64,000 bases of DNA. Origin: Stackebrandtia albiflava (GTDB lineage Bacteria; Actinomycetota; Actinomycetes; Mycobacteriales; Micromonosporaceae). Below, piece after piece: positions 8,490-16,557 of the stretch. The stretch's first letter is position 1. Each line of letters begins with the position of its first letter. The translations under genes and the position numbers were made by a program. A model generated the notes under the pieces. It saw nothing but the letters and a program-made list of their open reading frames with translations. It did not search any database and was not told the origin of the DNA. The stretch covers positions 1 to 64,000 of the forward strand of contig NZ_VLLL01000007.1 in the NCBI RefSeq assembly GCF_007994225.1, in the 5' to 3' direction.

Positions 8490-9698
8490 ATGCTCGGGAC
8501 CAATCCGCGATCCCATCCGGAACCGGCCGCGACCGCGCCGCCCAGCCCGGGCGCCGGCACGCTGCTGCAACTCCTCCGCGACGGAGTCCCCCGCACCCGC
8601 TCCGAACTCGCCGCCGTCACCGGCCTCGCCCGATCCACGGTGACGCAACGCGTGGACGCGCTCCTGGCCAGCGGCCTCATCGGACCCGCCGGCGAGGCCG
8701 CCTCCACCGGCGGGCGACCGCCGACCACCTTCGCGTTCCGTCCCGAGGCCCGCGTCGTCATCGCCGCCGACCTCGGCGCCACCCACGGCCGCCTCGCCGT
8801 CACCGACCTCGCCGGGGCGGTACTCGCCGAGACCAGCGCCGACCTCGACATCGCGCGCGGCCCGGACCCCGTCCTGGACTGGGTCGTCGCCCGGGGACGC
8901 GACCTGCTCACCGGGCTGGGCCGCGACACCGGGGACCTGCTAGGCATCGGCATCGGACTCCCCGGCCCCGTCGAACACTCCACGGGCCGGGCCGTCAACC
9001 CGCCGATCATGCCCGGCTGGGACGGATTCGACGTCCCCGGTCACGTCTCCAACCGGCTGCCCGGATCCGTCCTGGTCGACAACGACGTCAACATCATGGC
9101 GCTCGGTGAACACTTCGCGCACTGGCGCGACCACGACCATCTGCTGTTCGTCAAGGCCGCCACCGGTATCGGCTGCGGCATCATCAGCGACCGGCAGGTG
9201 TTCCGGGGCGCGCAGGGAGCCGCCGGCGACATGGGACACATCACCGTCGCCGGCGACGACGGTCCCGCGTGCCGGTGCGGCAACACCGGGTGCCTGGAGG
9301 CCGTCGCCAGCGGTGCCGCCATCGCCGCCGAACTGACCCGGCAGGGCATACCCGCCCACAGCGCCCGGGACGTGGTGGAACTGGCCCGCGCCGGGTCACT
9401 GCCCGCGCTCCAGGCGATCCGGCAGGCCGGCCGGGACATCGGTGAGGTGCTGGCGGGCGCGGTCAACCTGCTGAACCCGTCGGTCGTCGTCATCGGGGGA
9501 TCGCTCGCCCTCGCCGGCGACCACCTGCTCGCGGGGGTACGCGAGGTCGTCTACCAGCGTTCACTCCCGCTGGCGACCCAACACCTGCGGATCGTGCAGT
9601 CACGCACCGGAGAACGCGGCGGCGCGATCGGCGCGGGCGTGATGGTGATCAACCACGGCCTGCACCCGGCACGGATCGACCGCCTTGTCGCCACCTGA
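8490..9698 (+). CDS. ROK-family transcriptional repressor
   Basis: 402 residues from ATG 8490 (GGGGA just upstream). Winged HTH at about 23-66 (LLQLLRDGVPRTRSELAAVT, then RSTVTQRVDALLASGLI), followed by a ROK/hexokinase-like sugar domain: ATP-loop-like DLGAT at 94-98, and the zinc site H250, C261, C263, C268 in the CRCGNTGCLEA motif. ROK repressors of the NagC/XylR/Mlc type bind operators and release them on sensing a sugar. It is divergent from the sugar operon, so it likely controls it through the palindrome at 8226-8244 and senses the imported sugar or its product. The 273 bases between the genes hold both promoters. The first 22 residues are low-complexity. Confidence 0.9.
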   Translation: MLGTNPRSHPEPAATAPPSPGAGTLLQLLRDGVPRTRSELAAVTGLARSTVTQRVDALLASGLIGPAGEAASTGGRPPTTFAFRPEARVVIAADLGATHGRLAVTDLAGAVLAETSADLDIARGPDPVLDWVVARGRDLLTGLGRDTGDLLGIGIGLPGPVEHSTGRAVNPPIMPGWDGFDVPGHVSNRLPGSVLVDNDVNIMALGEHFAHWRDHDHLLFVKAATGIGCGIISDRQVFRGAQGAAGDMGHITVAGDDGPACRCGNTGCLEAVASGAAIAAELTRQGIPAHSARDVVELARAGSLPALQAIRQAGRDIGEVLAGAVNLLNPSVVVIGGSLALAGDHLLAGVREVVYQRSLPLATQHLRIVQSRTGERGGAIGAGVMVINHGLHPARIDRLVAT

Positions 9699-9774
9699 CC
9701 TCGCTACGACCCGGTCGGCCGAACGGCCGTCGCGCCTCGATCAGTGAGCCGGCGTCATGACGGGTTCGCGGCGC

Positions 9775-10368
9775 TCAGTGGACCCGGGCCGGAGGTTTGC
9801 GGCTCGGTCGCACTGTCACGTCCAACTGTCCGAACCGCAGACCGCTCGTGCGGGTGAACCGCTCCGCCGAACGCTCCACCCGGTCCCGGACGTCGTCCAG
9901 AGTCACACCCGGTTGCAGGTCGAGCCTCACCCACGCGTCCGGGCGCGGCTCCCTACCGGTCATCACGACCTTCGCCGCCCGGATCTGACCGCCGGTCAGA
10001 TCGCGTTCCATCGCGTGCACCAGGGAGTGCGCCTTGACGTTCGTCCGCCACTCCCGGGTGCCGCCGTCACCGTCGTCGGACTCACCGCGGTGCGTCAGGT
10101 CGTTCAACCCGGGCGCGCCGCGCCGCATGAACTGCCGCCGGAAGAACCACAGCCCCACGACGAGCAACAGCACGCCCACCCCGACCAGCACCCACAGGTT
10201 CCAGTCGTCGGCGGCGTGCCACCAGTCCAACAGCCGGTCCCCGAGCAGCCGGGTGTCGGCCGGCAGACCCGGGAACACGTCCAGATGCGCCAGCACCGCC
10301 GCGACGCCGAGCAACGTCAGGAGCAGCGCGAGGATCGTCCACAGAATACGGTTAGCGGTGTCGGTCAT
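9775..10368 (-). CDS. AmaP-like envelope-stress membrane anchor protein (DUF6286-like)
   Basis: 197 residues from ATG 10368. Two N-terminal membrane segments (about 8-30 and 60-76, WNLWVLVGVGVLLLVVGLWF), then an RR-rich junction and a cytoplasmic alpha/beta domain (HSLVHAMERDLTGG through GQLDVTVRP). The pattern of two membrane segments plus a small domain with a VRLDLQPGVTLDDVRDRVE strand-helix is that of alkaline-shock anchor proteins co-encoded with Asp23/Gls24 proteins. It is last in a five-gene operon. Function is inferred: tethering Asp23-type proteins to the membrane under cell-envelope stress. Confidence 0.7.
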   Translation of the reverse strand: MTDTANRILWTILALLLTLLGVAAVLAHLDVFPGLPADTRLLGDRLLDWWHAADDWNLWVLVGVGVLLLVVGLWFFRRQFMRRGAPGLNDLTHRGESDDGDGGTREWRTNVKAHSLVHAMERDLTGGQIRAAKVVMTGREPRPDAWVRLDLQPGVTLDDVRDRVERSAERFTRTSGLRFGQLDVTVRPSRKPPARVH

Positions 10369-10386
10369 CCGCCGCCACGCCCTCTC

Positions 10387-10902
10387 TCATGTCACCCGCC
10401 GAAGCCGGTGCAGCCGGACACGAACCCGCCGCCCCTCCGGCGCGCCCAGCCGGGTCAACTCATCGTCCACCGCGGACCTGACGTCGTCCCGGGAGTCCGG
10501 GTCGCCCGACGCGGTCACCTGACAGCGCCAACGTTTCGACACCTTCGCCCTGGCACCGGTCACACCCGGCACCTGGTCGACGGCTCCGGCGACCCCCCGC
10601 TCAAGGCCGCGCCGCTGGACGTACCAGTCCTCGTCCACCGACGTCGCCATCCTGACCGGCCGCCACGGCCGCAGCTCCAGGAACAGCACGACGAGCCCGA
10701 CCACGATCGCCGCGATGCCCGCGTACAGCACGACCGGACTGTCGAAACCGGTACCGGTGAGACTCCGGTACCAGCGGGAACCCGGGATCAGCACCGGGTC
10801 GGCGCCCGCGATCACCATGACCGCCTCCAGGCCGATCACGATGCCGAGGGCCGCCAACGCCAGACCCAGCAGCATCGAGGCCAGCCGGTTGAACGTCCTC
10901 AC
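10387..10902 (-). CDS. Membrane protein with DUF6286-type domain, Asp23 operon
   Basis: 171 residues from GTG 10902. Two hydrophobic segments (about 8-32 and 58-78), then a soluble C-terminal domain with VQRRGLERGVAGAVDQVPGV and RVRVRLHRL that parallels the domain of the next gene, so the two are probably distant paralogues. It starts 4 bases after the small Asp23-like gene, indicating co-transcription. The predicted topology places both termini in the cytoplasm. Role: probable structural partner of Asp23/Gls24 proteins at the membrane; no catalytic motif is visible. Confidence 0.65.
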   Translation of the reverse strand: MRTFNRLASMLLGLALAALGIVIGLEAVMVIAGADPVLIPGSRWYRSLTGTGFDSPVVLYAGIAAIVVGLVVLFLELRPWRPVRMATSVDEDWYVQRRGLERGVAGAVDQVPGVTGARAKVSKRWRCQVTASGDPDSRDDVRSAVDDELTRLGAPEGRRVRVRLHRLRRVT

Positions 10903-10906
10903 CGGT

Positions 10907-11227
10907 TCACCCCCGCCTCGGCGGCAACGAGGACACGTCCACGTCGGCCACCACGACCCGCACCGGGCGGTCGTCGCCGTAACGTGTCATGACCTCGTCG
11001 CAGGCCCGCAGTACCGCCTGCGCCACCGGTTCCACCGGCAGGCGCGACACCGCGACGTGGACCTCCGGCCGGTCACCGGCCACCTTCACACCGGGGATGG
11101 TGCCGCCCGGCACCTGGGTGGCGACCTCCACGATCCCGGTCGTCACCAGCCGGGACACGCCCGGCACCGTCCGCACCGCGTCCCGCAGTGCACCGGCCAG
11201 CTCTCCCCGATCCACCGCCGTCGTCAC
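10907..11227 (-). CDS. Small Asp23/Gls24-like protein
   Basis: 106 residues from GTG 11227, overlapping the upstream Asp23 stop as GTGA. No membrane segment. The sequence ALRDAVRTVPGVSRLVTTGI followed by PEVHVAVSRLPVEPVAQAVL and RVVVADVDV shows the alternating strand/helix of the Asp23 fold: amphipathic helix with a PGV turn, strands, then the 'VDV' C-terminal strand. It is a shorter relative of the full-length Asp23 protein next to it. It likely hetero-oligomerises with it at the membrane. Confidence 0.65.
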   Translation of the reverse strand: MTTAVDRGELAGALRDAVRTVPGVSRLVTTGIVEVATQVPGGTIPGVKVAGDRPEVHVAVSRLPVEPVAQAVLRACDEVMTRYGDDRPVRVVVADVDVSSLPPRRG

Positions 11228-11778
11228 TGGACCCGGGACTCCTTGTCGCTGCCGTTGCCGTTGCCGCTCTTCTTCTTCTCGCCGTCGTCGTCACCCTCGA
11301 CGTAGACGTCGTCCACGTTGATGTTGACCTCGACCACCTTCAGACCGGTCATGGCCTCGATCCGGTTGATGACGTTGGAACGGACCGCCTCGGCGACCTC
11401 GACGATGCTCTGGCCGTACCAGGTGACGATGTCGAGGTCCACCGCAGCCTCGCGCTCGCCCACCTCCACCGAGACACCCTGGTCGAGGGTCTGGTTCCCG
11501 CCGGGCACGAGTGAACGCAACTGGCCCATCCGCCGCGCCATCCCGCCGCCCATCGACTGCACGCCGGGGATCTCCCGCGCCGCGAGACCGGCGATCTTGG
11601 AGACCACGTTGTCGGCGATGCTCGTGTTGCCGGACTCCGTCGTCAGGCGCGAACCCGACCCGGAATCCGACCGCCGGCCCTGCGACCGTTGCCCGGATTC
11701 GCCCATCCCCGACTTCAGGTTCTCGGTGCGCCGGTCTTCCTTCGTACTCGGGGTGTTCATAGTGGAGGATTCAGCCAT
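11224..11778 (-). CDS. Asp23/Gls24 family envelope stress response protein
   Basis: 184 residues from ATG 11778. About 45 disordered, Ser/Gly/Arg-rich residues, then the Asp23 core: SIADNVVSKIAGLAAREIPG, VSVEVGEREAAVDLDIVTWY, GQSIVEVAEAVRSNVINRIE and GLKVVEVNINVDDVYV, all hallmarks of the family; the tail is Lys/Gly/Asp-rich. Asp23 in Staphylococcus forms a membrane-associated assembly linked to cell-wall stress, while the actinobacterial role is less clear. The upstream promoter candidate at 12048-12075 resembles stress-sigma-factor promoters, consistent with this role. Confidence 0.88.
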   Translation of the reverse strand: MAESSTMNTPSTKEDRRTENLKSGMGESGQRSQGRRSDSGSGSRLTTESGNTSIADNVVSKIAGLAAREIPGVQSMGGGMARRMGQLRSLVPGGNQTLDQGVSVEVGEREAAVDLDIVTWYGQSIVEVAEAVRSNVINRIEAMTGLKVVEVNINVDDVYVEGDDDGEKKKSGNGNGSDKESRVQ

Positions 11779-11804
11779 GATTCACGCCTTTCGGGCTATG
11801 ACGG

Positions 11805-12002
11805 TCAACGAGTCTTGACACCACTGCGGGTGCTGAACCGCTCGACGAGGTCACCGATGTCGGCATGACCGTCGAGCACACGTCCGATGTAGAAACCGAT
11901 CCCACCGACGATCAACGCGCCCAGGGCCGCCCCGAAACCGGCGACCGCCCAGAGCGCGACGAACAGGAAACCGGCCAGGAAGCCGAACTGCTGCCATGAC
12001 AT
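11805..12002 (-). CDS. Small membrane protein of the Asp23 operon (DUF2273-like)
   Basis: 65 residues from ATG 12002, with GGGGGAAC in front as ribosome binding site. Two membrane segments with small-residue packing (GFLAGFLFVALWAVAGFG and ALGALIVGGIGFYIGRVL), then a short charged tail with HADIGDLVERFSTRSG. Size, topology and position as first gene before an Asp23 protein match DUF2273-like small membrane proteins of alkaline-shock loci. Longer frames upstream lack a ribosome binding site and homologous look. It likely contributes to the membrane anchor. Confidence 0.7.
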   Translation of the reverse strand: MSWQQFGFLAGFLFVALWAVAGFGAALGALIVGGIGFYIGRVLDGHADIGDLVERFSTRSGVKTR

Positions 12003-12047
12003 GGTGTTCCCCCTTGTGAGCGCGGCACGCCGACGGTGACGCCAACA

Positions 12048-12075
12048 CGACCCGTCGGCATGACTCACCGTAAAC
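12048..12075 (-). promoter_or_regulatory. Candidate stress-sigma (SigB/SigF-type) promoter for the Asp23 operon
   Basis: On the minus strand GTTTAC (12075-12070) is followed after 16 bases by GGGTCG (12053-12048), close to the GTTT...GGGTAT pattern used by actinobacterial stress sigma factors. It lies 46 bases ahead of the first gene. Only the last bases of the -10 deviate. Assignment is inference. Confidence 0.35.
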
Positions 12076-12205
12076 GATGAATCACTCACGAGTGCCCGAA
12101 CCGGGAAGGTGGCGGAAGGCCGCCGGACGGCGGCGCTCCGTGGAACCGGGGCACGCACGACACGTGCGGACGACGTGGTGCGCGGGCGTGTCCCCCATAC
12201 ACGAC

Positions 12206-12249
12206 GAAACGGCCCCCGGTCAGCGTCTCCGCTGGTCGGGGGCCGTTTC
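12206..12249 (-). terminator. Rho-independent terminator after tRNA-Tyr
   Basis: Long inverted repeat: GAAACGGCCCCCGGTCAGC at 12206-12224 faces GCTGGTCGGGGGCCGTTTC at 12231-12249, with a six-base loop and one G-T type mismatch in the stem. It lies 10 bases beyond the tRNA on the minus strand, and the A-rich 5' arm gives a TTTC at the 3' side. Confidence 0.8.
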
Positions 12250-12258
12250 TCGTACCCG

Positions 12259-12340
12259 TGGCGCGTGCAGGATTCGAACCTGCGTAGGCAAAGCCGATGG
12301 ATTTACAGTCCACTCCCATTGGCCACTCGGGCAACGCGCC
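12259..12340 (-). tRNA. tRNA-Tyr (GTA anticodon)
   Basis: Class II tRNA on the minus strand. The acceptor stem pairs GGCGCGT (12340-12334) with ACGCGCC (12266-12260), discriminator A at 12259. The anticodon loop reads GACTGTAAATCC, giving anticodon GTA. A long variable arm follows, and the T-loop TTCGAATC sits in the usual place. CCA is not encoded. The strong hairpin downstream terminates it. Confidence 0.95.
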
Positions 12341-12438
12341 GCTGAGCCACATGCGTGTCGCACATGTGCCGCCGAAAGGATAACCGGTCGGGGGTGGGGG
12401 TGCGCAACAGGGTTACCCGTGGCCCCCACCACCCCTCG

Positions 12439-13446
12439 TCACTCCGCGCCCGGCAACCCGAGAACCACCACCACCGCGCGGTGGTCACTGTCCTCCACCG
12501 CGTGCACCGACACGTCCCGCACCGCCACCCGCTCGTCCACGAGCACCCGGTCGAGCGCCACCGGCGGGGCGAGTCCCTTGACGCCGCCCACGGGCCGCCA
12601 GGTTCCGATCAGTCCGGTCCCCGTCGCGTCCGCGGCGTCGGTGTACCCGGTGTCGATGAGGTCCCGCAGCGACCGGTGGTCGAGGGTCGCGTTGAAGTCG
12701 CCGGCCAGGATCCGCACCGCGCCGTTCCGATCCGCCGACGGCAGCGCCGCCAGGTCCCGCCGCCACTCCACCATCCGTTCCGGCGCGTGCGGCGAGGCCG
12801 GATGCACCGCCGTGAAGTCCACCGGTGCCGCGCCCGGCACCTCCAAGGTCGCCCGCGGCATGTGGAACATGCCGTCCACCGGTTCCCGCTCCGTCAGGGG
12901 GAACCGCGAGTAGATCCCGGTGCCGCCCGCCGCCTGACCCACCTGCACCACCTCGTACGGCAGCAGCGGCGCGACGTGCCGCCGCAACGCCTCCAGTCCC
13001 TCGGCGGTCACCTCCTGGACGCTGAGCACGTCCACCCCGTTCTCCCGGATCAGCTCCTCCAACGTCGCCACGTCGCCGCCGCCGACCCGCAGGTTCGCGG
13101 TCATCACGACCAGCTCCGGACCGTCGACCGAGGGCGGGGTCGTCGCGATGCCGCGCGGCGCCACCACCGCCACCAGCGCCATCGCGGTGAGCAGCAGCAA
13201 CGTCAACGCCCGGCCCGCCCGCAACAGGAGCGCCACGATGATCGGCGCCAGCGACGCCGCCAGGACGTACGGCGTGTACGCGAGCGCCACCACCGCCGCC
13301 CACGGCCGGTCGGGACCGAACAACCGCCACACCGCGAACACCGCCCAACCGGCGGCGGCGATCCACAACAGCACGTGCGGCCACCGCCGTCTCCTTCGGA
13401 CCGGCGCCGCCGCGGTCTCCTCACCGGGGTCCGTGGTGATCGTCAT
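12439..13446 (-). CDS. Membrane-anchored endonuclease/exonuclease/phosphatase-family protein
   Basis: 335 residues from ATG 13446; upstream CATACT six bases before it suggests a leaderless start. Three N-terminal membrane segments (about 25-105) after an RRRRR cluster, then an EEP (DNase I/phosphodiesterase) domain: VVMTANLRVGGGD, VDVLSVQEVTAEGLEAL (metal Glu), TAVHPASPH, RILAGDFNATLDHRSL (DxN) and EDSDHRAVVV (catalytic Asp-His). The arrangement of several membrane helices plus an exported EEP domain is common in actinobacteria. The active site should face outside. Substrate could be a phosphodiester lipid or nucleic acid; not determined. Confidence 0.85.
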   Translation of the reverse strand: MTITTDPGEETAAAPVRRRRRWPHVLLWIAAAGWAVFAVWRLFGPDRPWAAVVALAYTPYVLAASLAPIIVALLLRAGRALTLLLLTAMALVAVVAPRGIATTPPSVDGPELVVMTANLRVGGGDVATLEELIRENGVDVLSVQEVTAEGLEALRRHVAPLLPYEVVQVGQAAGGTGIYSRFPLTEREPVDGMFHMPRATLEVPGAAPVDFTAVHPASPHAPERMVEWRRDLAALPSADRNGAVRILAGDFNATLDHRSLRDLIDTGYTDAADATGTGLIGTWRPVGGVKGLAPPVALDRVLVDERVAVRDVSVHAVEDSDHRAVVVVLGLPGAE

Positions 13447-13547
13447 CGACCGAGTATGCCCGCGAGCCGCCAACGGTCCGTGTTGCCGGGGGTGCGGGCA
13501 CCATTTAGGCTCGGTTGCCGGTATTCGAGACAATTGGGAGGCATACA

Positions 13548-14039
13548 GTGGCGAACCCGTCTTTCGACATCGTCAGTGAACTCAACGCGGCGGAGTTGGA
13601 CAACGCCATCAACCAGGCCGCCAAGGAACTGTCGACACGATTCGACTTTCGGGGTACCGGAGCGGGGATCGAACGGGCCGGGGAGGAGGCGGTGACGCTG
13701 ACCGCCGAGACCGAGGACCGTGTGAAGGCGGCCCTGGAGGTGTTCAAGGACAAGCTGGTCAAGCGGGACATCTCGCTGAAGGCCCTCGACGCGGGTGACC
13801 CACGGCCGTCCGGCAAGACGTACAAGATCGACTGCGCGCTGAAGCAGGGCATCGCCCAGGACCAGGCGAAGAAGATCAACAAGCTGATCCGCGACGAGGG
13901 CCCCAAGGGCGTCCAGTCCCAGATCCAGGGCGACCAGATCCGGGTCTCCGGCAAGAAGCGCGACGACCTGCAGGCCGTGATCGCCCTGCTGAAGAAGGCC
14001 GACCTGGACGTGGCGTTGCAGTTCACCAATTACCGGTAG
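13548..14039 (+). CDS. YajQ family (UPF0234) nucleotide-binding protein
   Basis: 163 residues from GTG 13548, with GGGAGG seven bases upstream; an ATG-less extension further up is not needed. Full-length match in pattern to YajQ: starts [51 protein letters not shown], then the second ferredoxin-like repeat with [20 protein letters not shown] and ends [11 protein letters not shown]. YajQ proteins bind nucleotides (cyclic di-GMP in some species) and have RNA/phage-related roles in others. A -10-like TAGGCT occurs about 40 bases upstream. Monocistronic, convergent with the epimerase gene. Confidence 0.92.
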   Translation: MANPSFDIVSELNAAELDNAINQAAKELSTRFDFRGTGAGIERAGEEAVTLTAETEDRVKAALEVFKDKLVKRDISLKALDAGDPRPSGKTYKIDCALKQGIAQDQAKKINKLIRDEGPKGVQSQIQGDQIRVSGKKRDDLQAVIALLKKADLDVALQFTNYR

Positions 14040-14162
14040 CGCGAGGAACGAGCGCTGCCGGTAGCTCGTGAACCGGAAACACTGCACGAACTATCGGTGA
14101 GCCCGGCGAGGAACGAGCCGGGCACCGGCGTGAGCCCCCGCGAACGCCGGTAGCGCGATACG

Positions 14163-14265
14163 GCTTGGTTGGTCATATGTCCCGCTTGGTTGGTCATACG
14201 ACGGCGAAAAATCGGACATTGCGGCCTATTCGAGGCATGTCGATCGTCGTACGGCCAACCAAGCC
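14163..14265 (+). repeat. Dispersed hairpin repeat, family 1, copy 1
   Basis: 103 bases made of a box GCTTGGTTGGTCATA (14163), the same box again 21 bases later (14184) extended with CGACG, an internal segment containing AAAAATCGGACAT and TATTCGAGGCA, and the box inverted at 14245-14264. The outer boxes can pair to a stem of about 20 bases. A second copy with identical length and 21-base box spacing lies at 50542-50644; I count 14 differences over the last 82 bases. It lies in the convergent gap after the YajQ gene. Confidence 0.8.
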
Positions 14266-14311
14266 ACGTATGACGGGCGGTCCGGGAAGCGCAGCGGGCG
14301 GCCGGATCGGG

Positions 14312-15202
14312 TCAGCGGCCGGAGGCGGCCACGATCCCCGCGATGTAGTCGGGAAGCGAATGCGCCGGTTCCCAGCCCAGTGCCCGCACCTTCGAGTTGT
14401 CCGCCCGGCCTCGCACCCGTTCACCGGGTTTGGCGGGGATGTACCGGATCTCCGTGCCGAACATCTCGGCCACCTCGGCGATCGGCCACTCACGTCCGGC
14501 CCCGATCAGGTAGCCGTCGCCCTTGCCGTGCTCGGCGCACAGCAGCAGCCCGGACACCGTGTCGTCGATGTGGGTGAAGTCGCGGGTCTGGGTTCCGGGA
14601 CTGACCACCGACAGCGGCTCCCCCTCGCGGAACTGCCGCTCGAAGATGCCGATCACGGTCGCGTACCGGCCGTCCTCGATCTGGCCGGGGCCGTACACGT
14701 TGTAGAAGTAGGTGATGACGTAGTCCAGGCCGTACCAGTCACCGTAGTTGCGGATCAGTTCGCCGTTCTTGGCCTTCGTCCACGCGTACGGGTTGAGGTT
14801 CTCGTCCTCGCCGTCGTTGCCGAACTTGGAACTCGAACCGGCGTACACCAGTCGCGCGCCCCGGTCGGCGCAGAACGTCACGACCTCCTTGGTGCCCCAG
14901 GTGTTGTACTCCCACACCCGGTCGAACTCGTCGAACGACTGCGGGATCCGGGCGTACTCGCCCAGGTGGAACACCAGGTCGGGGTCGGGAAGGTCCTGCT
15001 GCGGCCACAGCTTGTTGATCGTGACCGTGTTCGCCTCCAGGTAGGTGACCCGGGGGTCGTCGAGCTGCGCGTCACGGCGGCCCGTGAAGTAGTTGTCGAT
15101 CGACACGATCCGAGCGGCCGGGTACTCGGTGACCAACCGGCGGATCAGGTGACTGCCGACGAAACCGGCCCCACCGGTCACCACGATCGTGCGGTCGGAC
15201 AC
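14312..15202 (-). CDS. NAD-dependent nucleotide-sugar epimerase/dehydratase (extended SDR)
   Basis: 296 residues from GTG 15202, with AGGAGCC upstream. Rossmann motif GGAGFVGS at 10-17, SIDNYFTGRR for the NAD ribose region, catalytic SSS plus YAWTK (YxxxK), then substrate-pocket stretches YNVYGPGQ and GTQTRDFTHIDD typical of UDP-glucose 4-epimerase-like enzymes. Starts 40 bases after htpX on the same strand. Could supply a sugar for cell-wall or surface polysaccharide. The exact sugar is not visible. Confidence 0.85.
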   Translation of the reverse strand: MSDRTIVVTGGAGFVGSHLIRRLVTEYPAARIVSIDNYFTGRRDAQLDDPRVTYLEANTVTINKLWPQQDLPDPDLVFHLGEYARIPQSFDEFDRVWEYNTWGTKEVVTFCADRGARLVYAGSSSKFGNDGEDENLNPYAWTKAKNGELIRNYGDWYGLDYVITYFYNVYGPGQIEDGRYATVIGIFERQFREGEPLSVVSPGTQTRDFTHIDDTVSGLLLCAEHGKGDGYLIGAGREWPIAEVAEMFGTEIRYIPAKPGERVRGRADNSKVRALGWEPAHSLPDYIAGIVAASGR

Positions 15203-15242
15203 TGAGGGCTCCTTACAAGGTTAAGACGAAACGACGTCGAGG

Positions 15243-16100
15243 TTACCGCAGCGCCCCGGCCATCTGCTCCAAGCGTCGGATGCGTTCCGGCATCGGCGGA
15301 TGGGTGGAGAACAGTCGACTGAGGCCACCACCGGCGAACGGGTTCGCGATCATCATGTGCGCCGTGTCGGTGACCGGGCCTTCCGGCCGCATCGGCAACT
15401 GCCTGACGCCACCGGAGATCTTACGCAGGGCGCTCGCCAGCGCCAGCGGGTCACCGGTGAGTTCGGCCCCCGACTCGTCGGCCTGGTACTCGCGGCTGCG
15501 ACTGATCGCCATCTGGATCACCCCGGCCGCGATCGGCCCGAGGATCATCGTCAACAGCAGTACCAGCGGGTTCGGGCCGTTGCGGTCGCCGCCGCCCAGG
15601 GGAATGAACCAGGCGATGTTGGCGAGGACCGAGATGATGCCCGCCAAGGCGCCGGCGACGCTGGCGATCAGGATGTCCCGGTTGTAGACGTGGGAGAGTT
15701 CGTGCCCGATCACGGCCCGCAACTCCCGTTCCGAGAGGATCCGCAGGATGCCGTCGGTGACGGCGACCGCGGCGTGTTCCGGGTTGCGTCCGGTGGCGAA
15801 CGCGTTGGGCTGCGGAGTGGGGCTGATGTACAGGCGCGGCATCGGTTGGCCCGCCTTCTGGGACAGTTCCCGCACCATCGCGTACAGCTGCGGCGCCTGC
15901 GCCTCGGTGACCGGCTGCGCCCGCATCGACCGCAGGGCGAGCTTGTCGGAGTTGAAGTATGTGAAGGCGTTCATGCCGATCGCGACCACACCGGCGATGA
16001 CCAGGCCGGTGCCGCCCCCGATCCAGTAACCGACCGCCACGATGAGGGCCGACAGCGCGCCCAGCAGCAGTGCGGTCTTCAGGCCGTTGCGATGCTTCAT
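15243..16100 (-). CDS. htpX: HtpX-family membrane M48 zinc metalloprotease
   Basis: 285 residues from ATG 16100. Two N-terminal membrane segments (about 8-45), then [20 protein letters not shown], the zinc motif HELSH at 133-137, two further membrane segments (about 145-195), and the third zinc ligand in [13 protein letters not shown], ending in the [14 protein letters not shown] motif of HtpX. HtpX degrades misfolded membrane proteins at the cytoplasmic membrane and is a common quality-control enzyme. Length equals the usual about 285-290 residues. Confidence 0.93.
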   Translation of the reverse strand: MKHRNGLKTALLLGALSALIVAVGYWIGGGTGLVIAGVVAIGMNAFTYFNSDKLALRSMRAQPVTEAQAPQLYAMVRELSQKAGQPMPRLYISPTPQPNAFATGRNPEHAAVAVTDGILRILSERELRAVIGHELSHVYNRDILIASVAGALAGIISVLANIAWFIPLGGGDRNGPNPLVLLLTMILGPIAAGVIQMAISRSREYQADESGAELTGDPLALASALRKISGGVRQLPMRPEGPVTDTAHMMIANPFAGGGLSRLFSTHPPMPERIRRLEQMAGALR

Positions 16101-16557
16101 ACGTCAACTCCCGGTCCTGCCCGCGAGCCGCCCCGGCTCGCAGTGGTCACAACGCGGTGACTCGGGGCGCTTCTTCCCGAGTGTGACCTTTCCCCGAGGT
16201 CGGCACGCCGAAACCCGCCAAGCGGGGCCGCCGGGGTTCGTGGGGTGTGCGAGCGGAGCTGCGGCGTTTCAGCACCAATTCGCGTCGAAGCCCCCACCAT
16301 GGGCTCACTCCGCCGCTCTCATGGCCGATGTCCGGACTTCGGCCGGCGGGAACCGGCGCGTCGTCCACAACCCCGTGGTTATCCACAGGCGGTCGCTCCA
16401 CGGCTCGACAGCCACCGGCGCGGCCCCCTAGGCTCGACGCCATGGGGAGGAGGAGTGGCGGCCCCCAGACCACAGTCGGCGGGGGTGCGAGCGGTTTGCC
16501 GACCGTGCTCGCGGCCTGCCACCGTCCCACCGGCCCACGACCGGCGATACCTCCGCC
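16101..16557. other. Gene-free stretch with repeat and DnaA-box-like sites
   Basis: 457 bases between htpX and the second nuoN. The first 250 bases hold the htpX promoter region, with no strong hexamers recognised. From about 16361 it holds one copy of dispersed repeat family 2 and the perfect DnaA-box consensus TTATCCACA at 16379-16387. No convincing coding sequence; several frames are open only because of GC bias. Confidence 0.6.
16361..16466 (+). repeat. Dispersed repeat, family 2, copy 1 (DnaA-box-like motif plus 38-base core)
   Basis: TCGTCCACAA (16361-16370) and TTATCCACA (16379-16387), followed by a 38-base core (16429-16466) beginning TAGGCTCGACGCCATGGGG. The core recurs in inverted orientation at 62111-62148 with a single difference, and TCGTCCACAA recurs at 62198-62189. 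TAGGCT seven bases before an ATG looks like a leaderless promoter and start, but the frame after it is not conserved past the core. Confidence 0.7.

Noticed and set aside
94-9698. Long open frames antisense to the sugar operon, e.g. 2-2.3 kb plus-strand frames over 513-4307
   Set aside because: High third-position GC opens complementary frames. They show Arg/Pro/Gly/His-rich low-complexity sequence, no domains, and lie over genes with clear family motifs.
10369-10386. Mini-ORF between the two DUF6286-like genes and, with TTG, between 11805 and 11778
   Set aside because: The first reads past the next start by 5 codons; the second needs a TTG start (8 codons). Both fit the coupling idea only weakly, so they are not counted.
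14163-14265. CRISPR array suspected from repeated GCTTGGTTGGTCATA boxes
   Set aside because: Only two direct boxes and one inverted box, six-base spacer, and the same arrangement at another locus; no cas genes.
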